Positions 17,719 to 26,892 of a stretch of 64,000 nucleotides of DNA are shown here, in pieces. Positions within the stretch are counted from its first letter, which is position 1; each line of letters opens with the position of its first letter. Below the pieces are notes generated by a model. The model saw only the letters and a list, made by a program, of their open reading frames with translations. It ran no database searches and had not been told where the DNA came from. Source of the DNA: Tenacibaculum sp. SG-28 (GTDB lineage: Bacteria > Bacteroidota > Bacteroidia > Flavobacteriales > Flavobacteriaceae); contig NZ_MQVY01000003.1 of NCBI RefSeq assembly GCF_002954385.1, positions 199,757 to 263,756 of the forward strand, read 5' to 3'. The translations under genes were made by a program, and so were the position numbers.

Positions 17719-19230
17719 ATGCCTTTTCCATTTATAAATTCACTCATTTCTTGGTTTCTTAAAAAGAGAAAGCATCAAGTTGAGCTTTTTCTGAAGTACC
17801 CTGTTGATGTGCAAAATGAATTACTTTTCAAACTACTAAAAACAGCAAAAAACACAGAAATAGGAGAACGCTATAACTTTTCAGGAATTACATCCTATTC
17901 GGATTTTGCTGCTACGTTACCGATTCAAAAATACGAAAGTATCGAACCATACATAGAAAGGTGTCGAAAAGGAGAGCAAAATATTTTTTGGCCTAGTCAA
18001 ATTCGCTGGTTTGCCAAGTCGAGCGGCACTACTAATGCAAAGAGTAAGTTCATCCCGGTGAGTGATGAGGCTATTGAAAACTGTCATATGAAGGCAGGAA
18101 AGGACATGCTTTGCCTGTACATAAACAACAACGAAAATACGCAATTATTCATCGGAAAAGGCCTTAGATTAGGTGGAAGTTCGGCGATTTATGAGGATAA
18201 CAATTCATATTTCGGAGATTTATCGGCAATTATAATAGAAAATATGCCTTTTTGGGCAGACTTCAGTTCTGCCCCTAAACAAGAGGTTGCTCTAATGACC
18301 GAGTGGGAGACTAAAATGGAGGCTATTATTGAAGAGACTATTCACGAAAATATTACTAGCTTGGTTGGAGTTCCATCATGGATGTTAGTGCTTCTTCATC
18401 GTGTTTTAGAAAAAACAGGAAAAAACAATATTTTAGAAGTTTGGCCCAATCTGGAAGTGTACTTTCATGGCGGTGTAAACTTTAATCCTTATCGAGAACA
18501 ATACGAGAAATTAATTCCGAGCAAAGATTTTAAATATTACGAAACCTATAACGCATCTGAAGGCTTTTTTGCTATTCAGGATAAAAACAACTCCGAGGAA
18601 TTGTTGTTAATGCTCGACTACGGTATTTTTTATGAATTTATACCCATGCATTCGTACCGTGGTGAAAATTCGGTTGCCATTCCTCTGGAAAAAGTAGAGA
18701 AAGATGTGAACTATGCTGTCGTCATTACTTCCAATGGTGGCTTGTGGCGTTATTTGATTGGAGACACTGTAAAATTTACCGCAACAAATCCCTATCGAAT
18801 TAAAATCACCGGGAGAACCAAACACCACATTAACGTATTTGGAGAAGAACTGATTATTGAGAATGCAGAAGAAGCTTTAAAAGTAGCTTGTAACAAAACT
18901 AATAGTTGTATTCGAGATTATACTGTAGGGCCAATTTTTATGGAAGAAAATAGCAAAGGAGGACACGAATGGGTGATAGAATTTAAGAAAGCCCCGGAAT
19001 CTATATCCTTTTTCACGGAGCTTCTAGACAACTCTCTAAAAGCATGTAATTCAGACTATGAAGCAAAACGCTATAACAACATGACCTTGGCTATGCCCAA
19101 AATTAATCTAGCAAGAGAAGGCCTTTTTTACGACTGGCTCAAAGAAAAAGGAAAGTTAGGAGGTCAGCACAAGGTTCCAAGACTTTCGAATAGCCGTGAT
19201 TTTGTTGAAGAATTATTACGGTTAGAATAA
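17719..19230 (+). CDS. GH3 auxin-responsive promoter-like acyl-adenylating enzyme
   Basis: About 503 residues of the GH3 family (ANL-type adenylate-forming fold). Visible motifs are WFAKSSGTTNAKSKFIPVS (the ATP-binding SSGTT loop), YNASEGFFAIQD and GRTKHHINVFGEELIIE. Plant members conjugate amino acids to jasmonate or auxin. The substrate of the bacterial ones is not established. I start at MPFPFINS (17719), where family members begin. An in-frame ATG at 17641 would add 26 Lys-rich residues. Divergent from DUF2797. No adjacent gene points to a pathway. Confidence 0.88.
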   Translation: MPFPFINSLISWFLKKRKHQVELFLKYPVDVQNELLFKLLKTAKNTEIGERYNFSGITSYSDFAATLPIQKYESIEPYIERCRKGEQNIFWPSQIRWFAKSSGTTNAKSKFIPVSDEAIENCHMKAGKDMLCLYINNNENTQLFIGKGLRLGGSSAIYEDNNSYFGDLSAIIIENMPFWADFSSAPKQEVALMTEWETKMEAIIEETIHENITSLVGVPSWMLVLLHRVLEKTGKNNILEVWPNLEVYFHGGVNFNPYREQYEKLIPSKDFKYYETYNASEGFFAIQDKNNSEELLLMLDYGIFYEFIPMHSYRGENSVAIPLEKVEKDVNYAVVITSNGGLWRYLIGDTVKFTATNPYRIKITGRTKHHINVFGEELIIENAEEALKVACNKTNSCIRDYTVGPIFMEENSKGGHEWVIEFKKAPESISFFTELLDNSLKACNSDYEAKRYNNMTLAMPKINLAREGLFYDWLKEKGKLGGQHKVPRLSNSRDFVEELLRLE

Positions 19231-19268
19231 TTGCTACACTGTGCCTTAGTTCGCAAGCATTTTTAACA

Positions 19269-19754
19269 TTACGTTGTCCCTTGTACAAAAACAGTAATAG
19301 GTAAAATATACTCTGAAGTTACTGGTAGATTATTTTTATAGGCTGGATGAATTCTCGGCAATTCGTGTATTGCTTTTTGCAGTACTTCTTTTAATTCTGG
19401 TATTTCCTCTTCGAGTAAATCAGTGGCTTCTATTTTTTTTAATTTTATTCTTCCTTTTGCATTGATCTGCAGATACACGAGAACCGTTTCCTCAATATCT
19501 TTGGTCACAAAAAAAGAAACACCTCCTAACGTTTCGGCAACAGAAGCATGCATGGTTGTGCGGAAACAATCTTCTTTTTCGACAGTAGTTAAGCTATCAC
19601 AAACTTCGAAATAAGGAGAAACATCTACAGTACCATAATCCATAACGGAATCTGTATTCGCATGCTTCGAATTCTTTGTTGAAAAAACACCAGAATCACA
19701 AGACAAAAACAAGGTAATGCACATGCATAAGAAAATAATCGAGCACCATCGCAT
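19269..19754 (-). CDS. Lipoprotein with TonB C-terminal-like domain
   Basis: 161 residues: a signal peptide with lipobox-like LFLSC (Cys about 19), a short linker, then a domain resembling the TonB C-terminal fold. VLVYLQINAKGRIKLKKIE and the final ITVFVQG match the pattern of energy-transducer domains found in BlaR1-type Bacteroidetes proteins. It lies 80 bases downstream of the tetratricopeptide gene, on the same strand as the BlaI/BlaR1 operon. Function unknown. It may be a periplasmic partner of that set. Confidence 0.65.
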   Translation of the reverse strand: MRWCSIIFLCMCITLFLSCDSGVFSTKNSKHANTDSVMDYGTVDVSPYFEVCDSLTTVEKEDCFRTTMHASVAETLGGVSFFVTKDIEETVLVYLQINAKGRIKLKKIEATDLLEEEIPELKEVLQKAIHELPRIHPAYKNNLPVTSEYILPITVFVQGTT

Positions 19755-19834
19755 CTAGTTGGTTTTTAGAGGAAAAGTACAAATTATTTTACTGGTATCC
19801 ATGCATTGTAAGAAATACTTGCTATTCCTTGCTT

Positions 19835-21097
19835 TTATTCTAGTGAAATTCCTTTTTTGAAATAGAATTTTTTAATTTCTTCAATTCTTTCATCAACCGC
19901 CTTGGTTAACACCGGATCAGAACTCTTAAATCGTTCTAGGTACTTTTGATAGTGTCGCAATGCGATGGTTTTATCTTCGTAAATGTTTTCAGATAAATTT
20001 GCCAGTTGGTACAATGCTCGGTAATTATTTCTATTTTCTTGCATGGCACTTGCATAGCTCTTTAGTGCCGCTTTGGGCTTTTCTAGTTTTTCTTGTGTTC
20101 TTGCCAGCTGGTAATATTCGGCATCTCTTTTATCTTTTCCAATAAAGGTAGCCATCATGTAGTGCAAACTAGCATCTTTAAACATTTGCTCCTCATAGGC
20201 GATATCTCCAAGGTAGGTGCAAATCTTATAATCGGTTCTGTCTAGTTTCTGGGCTTGTTGGAAATATTGTTTTGCCTTTTGGTATTCTTTTAGCTTCAAG
20301 CAAGTTCGCCCCAACATCTTTTTTACATATATAGCATTGGGAGTAATCGTATCCATTTTTTGCAACAGCTGTTCCGCTTTAGCATACTTTTTATCGCGAT
20401 ATAAAGCATTGATTTTTATTTTATTCATAGCGATATGCTCCGGACGTAGTTCCAAACCACGATTCACAAATAGCGCAGTAGAATCTTTGTCATATAATAG
20501 CACATAGGCATAGGCGAGACGTTCTATTGCTTTAAAATGAGCATCGTTTTTACGATAGGCTTGCAAAAAATTATCAATCGCTTTATTTTTATTTTTAAGC
20601 ATGGTATAAACAATACCTTCGTGGTAAAAATAATTAGCATTTTCGGTATCTACTTTCTGTAATTCTTGTAACAGTGGTATTGCTTTTTTTGGTTTTTTTA
20701 CTTGTAGTAATAACTTCGCCAATTGGTAGGCAGCTAGAGAGTTATCGGAGTCTTTTGCAAGCAAACCCTCGTAGATAGAAATGGCTTTATAATTCTGCCC
20801 TATCGTTTTGTAAAGACGCGCCAATCTATTTTTTAGGACAACATCCTCATTAAGTTGTAATGCTTTTTCGTACCAAAAAATTGCCTTTTGGTATTCGTCA
20901 ATTTTTTCATAAATCTCAGCCCTTTGTCGCAACACAGTAAAAGATGCTGAAGCGCCATCTAGGCACTTCAAAGCTTCTTTATACCTACCGATTTGAAGTA
21001 AATCATGGGTTTCTTCTTTGTAGGTATCTTCCTGAGCAATACTATTGTAGGATACTACCAAAGTTACCCAAAACCATACTATCTTTTTAATAAGCAT
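19835..21097 (-). CDS. Tetratricopeptide repeat protein, exported
   Basis: 420 residues with a signal peptide (MLIKKIVWFWVTLVVSYNSIAQ) followed by about ten tandem TPR motifs (for example YKEALKCLDGA, YQKAIFWYEKALQLNED, YKAISIYEGLLAKDSDN). It starts seven bases after the BlaR1-like gene stops, so it belongs to the blaI-blaR1 operon. TPR arrays serve as protein-binding scaffolds. This one is probably periplasmic and may sense or bind envelope components for the regulator. Confidence 0.85.
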   Translation of the reverse strand: MLIKKIVWFWVTLVVSYNSIAQEDTYKEETHDLLQIGRYKEALKCLDGASASFTVLRQRAEIYEKIDEYQKAIFWYEKALQLNEDVVLKNRLARLYKTIGQNYKAISIYEGLLAKDSDNSLAAYQLAKLLLQVKKPKKAIPLLQELQKVDTENANYFYHEGIVYTMLKNKNKAIDNFLQAYRKNDAHFKAIERLAYAYVLLYDKDSTALFVNRGLELRPEHIAMNKIKINALYRDKKYAKAEQLLQKMDTITPNAIYVKKMLGRTCLKLKEYQKAKQYFQQAQKLDRTDYKICTYLGDIAYEEQMFKDASLHYMMATFIGKDKRDAEYYQLARTQEKLEKPKAALKSYASAMQENRNNYRALYQLANLSENIYEDKTIALRHYQKYLERFKSSDPVLTKAVDERIEEIKKFYFKKGISLE

Positions 21098-21104
21098 GTT
21101 TTAA

Positions 21105-22610
21105 TTATTTTACCTCAAAACGAATTGGAAGCGTATACGATGTTTCTACAATTTTACCATCTTTTTCACCCGGAAGCGTCTTTGGTAGTTGTTGTAAGAT
21201 TTGCATCGTGTGTTCTTTTAATTTCTCATGGGGTGCCCTAACTTTAAGATCGGTAATCATACCATTTTTCCCAATTCGAAAAGTCGCTAAAATTCGTGTT
21301 CTACCTGCTTTGAGCCCTAAATTATCTGCCATAGTAGCGTCAAAATTATTCTTTACAAAGGTGTTAAAACTTTTCTGAAGGCAGTCTTTATCCCCTTCAG
21401 GACATCCTGGAAAAGTTGGATATTTATCTAATTTAGAAAAAGGTACCTCTTCGATCTGCATCACTGTACTTTTACTAGAAGGGGGTGTTGCAGGAAATAT
21501 ATTAATAATTTTTCTACCATTGTACTCCGAAAACTTAACTTCACCATCATGTATTATTCCTTTCTTAAATAACATTTTAATACTTTCTTTTACTTCAGCA
21601 GATAAACTTGCATAATCAATTTCCGTTCCTAATATTTGATTATCATAGGAAGAATTGACATCGAAATGGCTCGAAACTTCTTTTATAGTTATAGGTTCTC
21701 TCTTATCTCCATTGTAAAGTTTAATTTGTTCTTTTTCTGAAATAGAGGATTCGACCTCTGCTTCGTTACTACACGACGTATAAAACAGCATGGCTATTAA
21801 TGCGGGTACTAAAAATAAATACTTTAATTGTTTGGCTTTTTTGGAGTGATTCTTCTTAATCATAATAATTCGTTTTTTTAAAAGTGATTGTTTATAAAAT
21901 TGATTGGTAAAAGAGATATTTTCCACCTGAAAAACATCTGCTAATAAGGTACTGATGTAGTTGTCTTTTTCCATGGTTTTACCAACTTCAGCATCAGTTA
22001 AATATTCGTGTACTAAGGTGATTCGCTTTTGGTATAGGTATACCATCGGATTAAACCACATTACAATTCGCAGCAGTTCAAAAAATAACAAATCTATCGT
22101 GTGCTTTTGGTTTACGTGAACGATTTCATGTTGTACAATTTCTTGTTGTTTCGACTTAGCAATGAGCGAACCGATAAATATAAAATTAAAAAAAGAAAAG
22201 GCCTTGGTGGTATTCGGTAAGACTACCAAATGGTAATTTGCTTTTGTAATGGAACGATTTTTATAAACAAGCCAACCTATTTTACCTAGCTTAAGTATAA
22301 AAATTACTAAAAATACAAAGCAACCAATAGCTATAATAGTATCTAAGGTTGAAAAAGATGCATACCATTCTTTTTTTTCTATAGCAGCTTGCGGCGAAAT
22401 AATAATATCCGGAAGAAGCACATAAAACTCGGGATTAACGGATTCTCTAAGCACAGAAAACTGCATTTTTGGGAGTATAAATGAAGCCATCGCAGTGGCT
22501 AATAAATAAATTCGATTCTTCTTAAAAAAAGTCTCTCTACATAAAAACACATCATACACTAACAAAAATATGATCTGAAAAAGGATTACTTGAATACAAT
22601 AATCTACCAT
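21105..22610 (-). CDS. BlaR1/MecR1-like M56 metallopeptidase with TonB C-terminal domain
   Basis: 501 residues. The N-terminal half has four membrane helices and a cytoplasmic zinc-peptidase motif QHEIVHVNQKH (HExxH), with the downstream Glu in LVHEYLTDAEV. A further membrane helix near residue 270 follows. The periplasmic C-terminal half ends in a TonB_C-type domain (FPGCPEGDKDCLQKSF to LPIRFEV). By family, a signal-transducing protease that inactivates its cognate BlaI repressor. The repressor gene lies two bases upstream. The beta-lactam-binding domain of true BlaR1 is absent, so the inducer need not be a beta-lactam. Confidence 0.88.
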   Translation of the reverse strand: MVDYCIQVILFQIIFLLVYDVFLCRETFFKKNRIYLLATAMASFILPKMQFSVLRESVNPEFYVLLPDIIISPQAAIEKKEWYASFSTLDTIIAIGCFVFLVIFILKLGKIGWLVYKNRSITKANYHLVVLPNTTKAFSFFNFIFIGSLIAKSKQQEIVQHEIVHVNQKHTIDLLFFELLRIVMWFNPMVYLYQKRITLVHEYLTDAEVGKTMEKDNYISTLLADVFQVENISFTNQFYKQSLLKKRIIMIKKNHSKKAKQLKYLFLVPALIAMLFYTSCSNEAEVESSISEKEQIKLYNGDKREPITIKEVSSHFDVNSSYDNQILGTEIDYASLSAEVKESIKMLFKKGIIHDGEVKFSEYNGRKIINIFPATPPSSKSTVMQIEEVPFSKLDKYPTFPGCPEGDKDCLQKSFNTFVKNNFDATMADNLGLKAGRTRILATFRIGKNGMITDLKVRAPHEKLKEHTMQILQQLPKTLPGEKDGKIVETSYTLPIRFEVK

Positions 22611-22612
22611 AG

Positions 22613-22975
22613 CTATTTCTTTTTATTTACTTCTTTCAAAATTTGTTCCAACTCTTGTATATCCATATTATTCTCCTTCACAAAAAAGGAAACCAAGCTT
22701 TGAAAAGATCCGTTAAAATAGCCATTCATCAATTTGTGTATCGATTGGTTGCTGTACGAATCTTTTTCTACAATTGGGAAATACACATAACCTCTTCCCT
22801 TGGCCTTGTGACCCACAAATTCTTTAGATTCTAGTATTCTAATAATTGTAGAGACTGTGTTATACGCAGGTTTTGGCTCTGGTATTTTTGCAATCACCTC
22901 TTTTACAGAGGCTTCTTTTAAAAGCCACAAAACTTGCATTATTTGCTCTTCTGCTTTTGTTAACTGCTTATTCAT
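22613..22975 (-). CDS. BlaI/MecI/CopY family transcriptional repressor
   Basis: 120 residues. N-terminal winged helix (LTKAEEQIMQVLWLLKEASVKEVIAKIPEPKPAYNT, then TIIRILESKEFVGHKAKGRGYVYFP) and a C-terminal dimerisation helix pair. It starts an operon with the BlaR1-like protease. Its promoter carries two inverted repeats, which makes autorepression likely. Other in-operon genes (TPR protein, lipoprotein) would be under the same control. Confidence 0.92.
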   Translation of the reverse strand: MNKQLTKAEEQIMQVLWLLKEASVKEVIAKIPEPKPAYNTVSTIIRILESKEFVGHKAKGRGYVYFPIVEKDSYSNQSIHKLMNGYFNGSFQSLVSFFVKENNMDIQELEQILKEVNKKK

Positions 22976-23003
22976 TTTTTCAGTTTTAAATGTATATCCA
23001 ATA

Positions 23004-23011
23004 CAAATATA
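23004..23011 (-). promoter_or_regulatory. blaI -7 element
   Basis: TATATTTG on the minus strand, 29 bases before the blaI start codon. The dyads at 23010-23044 fill the -33 to -7 interval. Confidence 0.6.
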
Positions 23012-23044
23012 ACTAATTTTTTAGTTAAAACTAATTTCTTAGTT
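23010..23044. promoter_or_regulatory. Tandem BlaI-type operator
   Basis: Two inverted repeats occur side by side. TAACTAA (23010-23016), 4 bases, TTAGTTA (23021-23027); then AACTAA (23029-23034), 4 bases, TTAGTT (23039-23044). Their centres are 18 bases apart. Both share ACTAA-N4-TTAGT. They abut the -7 box and cover the -33 region, where a bound repressor would block RNA polymerase. Confidence 0.7.
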
Positions 23045-23106
23045 AAAAGTAACAAATTTTAACATTTAACGTCTAATTGGTAGCGTAGAAATGAACAACA
23101 AATTAT

Positions 23107-23610
23107 ATGGATATTATACTGTTACTTTTAGGATTTACATTGGCTTTTTTAGGGATTATTGGAGCATTTCTCCCTGTCTTACCGGGGCCTATTACCAGCT
23201 GGACAGGCTTGTTATTACTGCATTTGAGTAAGGCTGTTCCTATGGACACTTCTTTTTTAGTAGTAACGTTTTGCATTGCACTCTTGATTTTCATCCTCGA
23301 TTATTTTATTCCTGCTTTGGGTACTAAAAAGTTTGGAGGATCAAAATATGGGGTATACGGAACGACGATTGGTTTGGTTATCGGACTTTTTTCACCCATT
23401 CCTTTTGGGATACTGATTGGTGCATTTGTTGGCGCTCTTGTTGGAGAACTGCTCTACGATGGCACGGATACAAATAGAGCAGTAAAAGCGTCTTTTGGTG
23501 CCTTCCTGGGGTTTTTGGCTTCTGCTACGATAAAATTTTCGGTTGCAGTGGTATATTTTGTTTTATTTCTGAGCACATTTTGGGAATTCAAAGCAAATTT
23601 TTGGGGTTAA
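23107..23610 (+). CDS. DUF456 family membrane protein
   Basis: 167 residues, almost entirely hydrophobic, with Gly-rich helices. The N-terminal FTLAFLGIIGAFLPVLPGPITSWTGLLLLH is the DUF456 hallmark, and a GLxxGLFSPIPFGILIGAFVGALVGE segment follows. Function unknown for the family. It lies divergently from blaI, with no recognised -7 box, and upstream of lysS, which has its own promoter. Confidence 0.85.
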   Translation: MDIILLLLGFTLAFLGIIGAFLPVLPGPITSWTGLLLLHLSKAVPMDTSFLVVTFCIALLIFILDYFIPALGTKKFGGSKYGVYGTTIGLVIGLFSPIPFGILIGAFVGALVGELLYDGTDTNRAVKASFGAFLGFLASATIKFSVAVVYFVLFLSTFWEFKANFWG

Positions 23611-23614
23611 AAAA

Positions 23615-23821
23615 ATGGCAAAAAAAAAGCAACCCATCTCAGGGAAGCTTTCCATTGGTAACAAAACCATGGTGCATTTAAGCACCTTAACAACACAACT
23701 AAATGCTGCTTTTATAAAAAGACAGCCTGCAAATATACAAACTAAATCAAAACCTACAATAATTTTTGATTATTTTTTAAAAAAACTCCTATTTACATGC
23801 GTTGGTTTATTCTGCAATTGA
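23615..23821 (+). CDS. Possible 68-residue protein, doubtful
   Basis: An open frame of 68 codons starts four bases after the DUF456 stop (MAKKKQPISGKLSIG). The first half is plausible as protein. The last third is AT-rich and runs into the lysS promoter (its stop lies inside the spacer between the -33 and -7 elements). The nine-A run after the start codon also makes the frame uncertain. I recognise no family. Confidence 0.25.
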   Translation: MAKKKQPISGKLSIGNKTMVHLSTLTTQLNAAFIKRQPANIQTKSKPTIIFDYFLKKLLFTCVGLFCN

Positions 23822-23832
23822 TTGTATCTTTG
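23802..23832 (+). promoter_or_regulatory. lysS promoter
   Basis: TTG (23802-23804), 20 bases, TATCTTTG (23825-23832): full consensus, 24 bases before ATG 23857. Confidence 0.75.
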
Positions 23833-23856
23833 CTTCCTTATTAAAAAAAGTAAACA

Positions 23857-25554
23857 ATGCAATTATCAGAACAAGAAGTTGTACGTAGAGAAAAGCTTGC
23901 CAAATTAAGAGCATTTGGTATAAATCCATATCCCGCTGACCTTTTTCCTTTAAACACCAACTCCAAGGAACTCAAAGAAAACTTTGAAGAAGGTAAAGAA
24001 GTTATTATTGCTGGAAGACTAATGTCTCGTCGTATTCAGGGAAAAGCTTCTTTTGCTGAGTTGCAAGATAGTTTTGGCAGGGTTCAAGTATATTTCAACA
24101 GAGATGAAATTTGTACTGGAGAAGACAAGAGCCTATACAACGAGGTATACAAAAAACTTTTAGATATTGGCGACTTTATTGGAATCGAAGGCGAATTATT
24201 TACCACCCAAGTAGGAGAAAAAACAGTTTTAGTCAAAAACTTCAGCCTACTTAGTAAATCCTTAAAACCTTTACCGCAACCAAGAGTAGATGCAGATGGT
24301 AATGTATTTGACGCTTTCTCTGACCCAGAATTGAGATATCGCCAACGCTATGTAGATTTGGTAGTAAACCCACAGGTTAAAGAAGTTTTTGTAAAACGTA
24401 CAAAATTATTTACTGCCATGCGTCAATTTTTTAACGATGCTGGTTACTTCGAGGTAGAAACGCCAATATTACAACCAATACCGGGAGGTGCAGCAGCACG
24501 ACCTTTTGTGACGCACCACAACGCCCTCGACATTCCGTTGTACATGCGTATCGCTAATGAACTTTACTTGAAACGATTGATTGTTGGAGGTTTTGATGGC
24601 GTTTATGAATTTTCGAAGAACTTCAGAAATGAAGGTATGGATAGAACGCATAATCCTGAATTTACTGCCATGGAAATATACGTGGCCTACAAAGATTATA
24701 ATTGGATGATGGAGTTTACGGAAAAACTCTTAGAATATTGTGCCATGGCTGTAAACGGAACTACCAAAGCCACTTTTGGCGAGCATCATGTAGACTTTAA
24801 AGCGCCGTATGCAAGGGTAACTATGGCAGACGCTATAAAAAACTTCACTGGATTTGATATCAACGGAAAGTCGGAAGATGAAATTAGAGCGGCAGCGATA
24901 GACATGGGTATTGCTGTAGATAACACCATGGGTAAAGGAAAATTGATCGATGAAATTTTTGGGGAAAAATGTGAGGGTAACTATATCCAGCCAACCTTCA
25001 TTACTGACTACCCTAAGGAAATGTCTCCATTGTGTAAGGAACACCGCGAAAATCCGGAACTAACAGAACGTTTTGAATTAATGGTTTGTGGGAAAGAGAT
25101 TGCAAATGCGTATTCCGAATTGAATGATCCTATCGACCAACGAGAACGTTTTGAAGCACAGTTAAAATTGGCGGAAAGAGGAGACGACGAAGCAGGAGAT
25201 TTTATTGACAATGACTTTTTACGAGCCCTAGAGTATGGAATGCCCCCTACTTCTGGCCTAGGAATAGGAATGGATAGACTAATCATGTTCTTAACCAACA
25301 ACCCGTCTATTCAGGAGGTTCTATTTTTTCCACAAATGAAACCAGAACAAAAGGTACCAGAGATAGCACTTAACGATGACGAAAAAGCGGTTTTAACACT
25401 ACTTCAGAAAGCCGAAAAAATAATATTAAATGACCTCAAAGCGCAAAGTGGCTTGAGTAACAAGAAATGGGATAAAACCATCAAGGGCTTAACCAAAAAC
25501 AAACTCGCATCCGTAGAAAAAACAGAAGAAGGTCTTTTTGTTGCTTTGGTTTAA
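23857..25554 (+). CDS. lysS: Lysyl-tRNA synthetase, class II
   Basis: Charges tRNA-Lys. 565 residues: N-terminal OB fold for the anticodon (VIIAGRLMSRRIQGKASFAELQD), then the class II core with motif 2 FRNEGMDRTHNPEFT and motif 3 GLGIGMDRLIMFL. After residue 500 a C-terminal helical extension (NDDEKAVLTLLQKAEK, LTKNKLASVEKTEEG) is typical of Bacteroidetes enzymes. It has its own promoter and terminator. Confidence 0.97.
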   Translation: MQLSEQEVVRREKLAKLRAFGINPYPADLFPLNTNSKELKENFEEGKEVIIAGRLMSRRIQGKASFAELQDSFGRVQVYFNRDEICTGEDKSLYNEVYKKLLDIGDFIGIEGELFTTQVGEKTVLVKNFSLLSKSLKPLPQPRVDADGNVFDAFSDPELRYRQRYVDLVVNPQVKEVFVKRTKLFTAMRQFFNDAGYFEVETPILQPIPGGAAARPFVTHHNALDIPLYMRIANELYLKRLIVGGFDGVYEFSKNFRNEGMDRTHNPEFTAMEIYVAYKDYNWMMEFTEKLLEYCAMAVNGTTKATFGEHHVDFKAPYARVTMADAIKNFTGFDINGKSEDEIRAAAIDMGIAVDNTMGKGKLIDEIFGEKCEGNYIQPTFITDYPKEMSPLCKEHRENPELTERFELMVCGKEIANAYSELNDPIDQRERFEAQLKLAERGDDEAGDFIDNDFLRALEYGMPPTSGLGIGMDRLIMFLTNNPSIQEVLFFPQMKPEQKVPEIALNDDEKAVLTLLQKAEKIILNDLKAQSGLSNKKWDKTIKGLTKNKLASVEKTEEGLFVALV

Positions 25555-25572
25555 TAAAAAACATCTTTAAAG

Positions 25573-25608
25573 AAACGAGAATTTACTGGTGTAAATTCTC
25601 GTTTTTTA
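25573..25608 (+). terminator. lysS terminator
   Basis: A 14-base perfect stem, 25573-25586 with 25591-25604, TGGT loop, followed by T. Confidence 0.88.
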
Positions 25609-25690
25609 TGCCGTTTAATCTCCTAAGTAACCAAAATTAATAATCAAAAAGTAAGGCAACCGAGTGCCTGTTAAATTTGCCATAAAAAAG

Positions 25691-25721
25691 TTGGTGAAGC
25701 GCTAATGATTCAATAGTTTTG
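25691..25721 (+). promoter_or_regulatory. ABC permease promoter, leaderless
   Basis: TTG (25691-25693), 20 bases, TAGTTTTG (25714-25721): full consensus ending only four bases before ATG 25726. Transcription would begin at or near the start codon. Confidence 0.65.
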
Positions 25722-25725
25722 AGAC

Positions 25726-26802
25726 ATGGCTACTTCAAAATCTATCTGGAATAATTTAAAGCGTATTGGTAAAAATAACACCCTGGGGTTTATCAGCTTG
25801 GTATATATTGTTGTTTGTGGATTAATTGCTGTTTTTTGTTATGCTTTGGCCCCAGATAATAGCACCGCAGCCAATGATATGCATTTGGAAATACATTCCA
25901 AGCCACCTGGTTTTTCGGTTACAATGCTACAAATACCAGCACTAGAAGAAGAAAAAGAAAATTGGTGGAGCATTCTAAAAAATGGTAAAAAAACTACTCC
26001 GAAGGAAATTCCAATTATATCCTACACTATTAAAGAAGACCATTTAGAAATTGTAAAGTATGCTGACCAACTAACACAAAAAATCAATTTAAGTATCGTA
26101 AATAATAATCCTAAAAAGTATATTCGCACGAAAACATTCTGGTTTGGTACCGATAAATATGGAAGAGATCTTCTAAGTAGGCTATTAATAGGAACGAGAA
26201 TATCTTTTTTTATTGGATTTATCGCCGTATTTATTTCCCTAATTATAGGCATACCAATTGGTGCTATTGCAGGTTATTTTGGCGGAAAAATAGATGCGTT
26301 AATTATGTGGATTATTAACGTAACATGGTCGATACCTACCTTACTTTTAGTAATAGCAATTACCCTTGCATTGGGAAAAGGATTTTGGCAAGTATTTATC
26401 GCGGTCGGTATAACCATGTGGGTAGAGGTTTCTCGTATCGTTAGAGGACAGGTAATCAGTGCCAAACAAGAACAATATGTAGAGGCTGCCAGGGCTTTGG
26501 GCTTCTCCGATATCCGAATAATTTTTAAACATATTTTACCCAATATAATTGCACCGATAATTGTTATTTCTGCAGCGAATTTTGCGGCCGCTATCCTTAT
26601 TGAGAGCGGATTGAGTTTTCTTGGTATTGGGGCACAACCTCCTACTCCATCCTGGGGTGCCATGATAAAAAATCACTACAACTATATTATTTTGGGGAAA
26701 CCGTATCTGGCAATAATTCCTGGACTCGCTATAATGGGCTTGGTAATGGCCTTCATGTTATTAGGAAATTCTTTACGAGACATTTTAGACGTGAAATCCT
26801 AA
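25726..26802 (+). CDS. ABC transporter permease, DppC/OppC type
   Basis: 358 residues. N-terminal helix, then a long non-membrane insert (about 45-130) and a core of five or more helices of the binding-protein-dependent permease fold. The EAA loop is clear (VEAARALGFSDIRIIFKHILPNI), as is the DppC/OppC ending SGLSFLGIGAQPPTPSWGAMI. It would pair with a DppB-like permease, ATPases and a peptide-binding lipoprotein, but none is adjacent. Such orphan permeases are common in Bacteroidetes. The substrate (peptide or similar) is inferred from family. Confidence 0.88.
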   Translation: MATSKSIWNNLKRIGKNNTLGFISLVYIVVCGLIAVFCYALAPDNSTAANDMHLEIHSKPPGFSVTMLQIPALEEEKENWWSILKNGKKTTPKEIPIISYTIKEDHLEIVKYADQLTQKINLSIVNNNPKKYIRTKTFWFGTDKYGRDLLSRLLIGTRISFFIGFIAVFISLIIGIPIGAIAGYFGGKIDALIMWIINVTWSIPTLLLVIAITLALGKGFWQVFIAVGITMWVEVSRIVRGQVISAKQEQYVEAARALGFSDIRIIFKHILPNIIAPIIVISAANFAAAILIESGLSFLGIGAQPPTPSWGAMIKNHYNYIILGKPYLAIIPGLAIMGLVMAFMLLGNSLRDILDVKS

Positions 26803-26892
26803 TAGGGAAGTAAAATTATAAAGACTTTAACAATAGGTCCCCTTTACACATATCTTTAATTTTAAGTAATTTTACAGTCTAAACATTATCAA

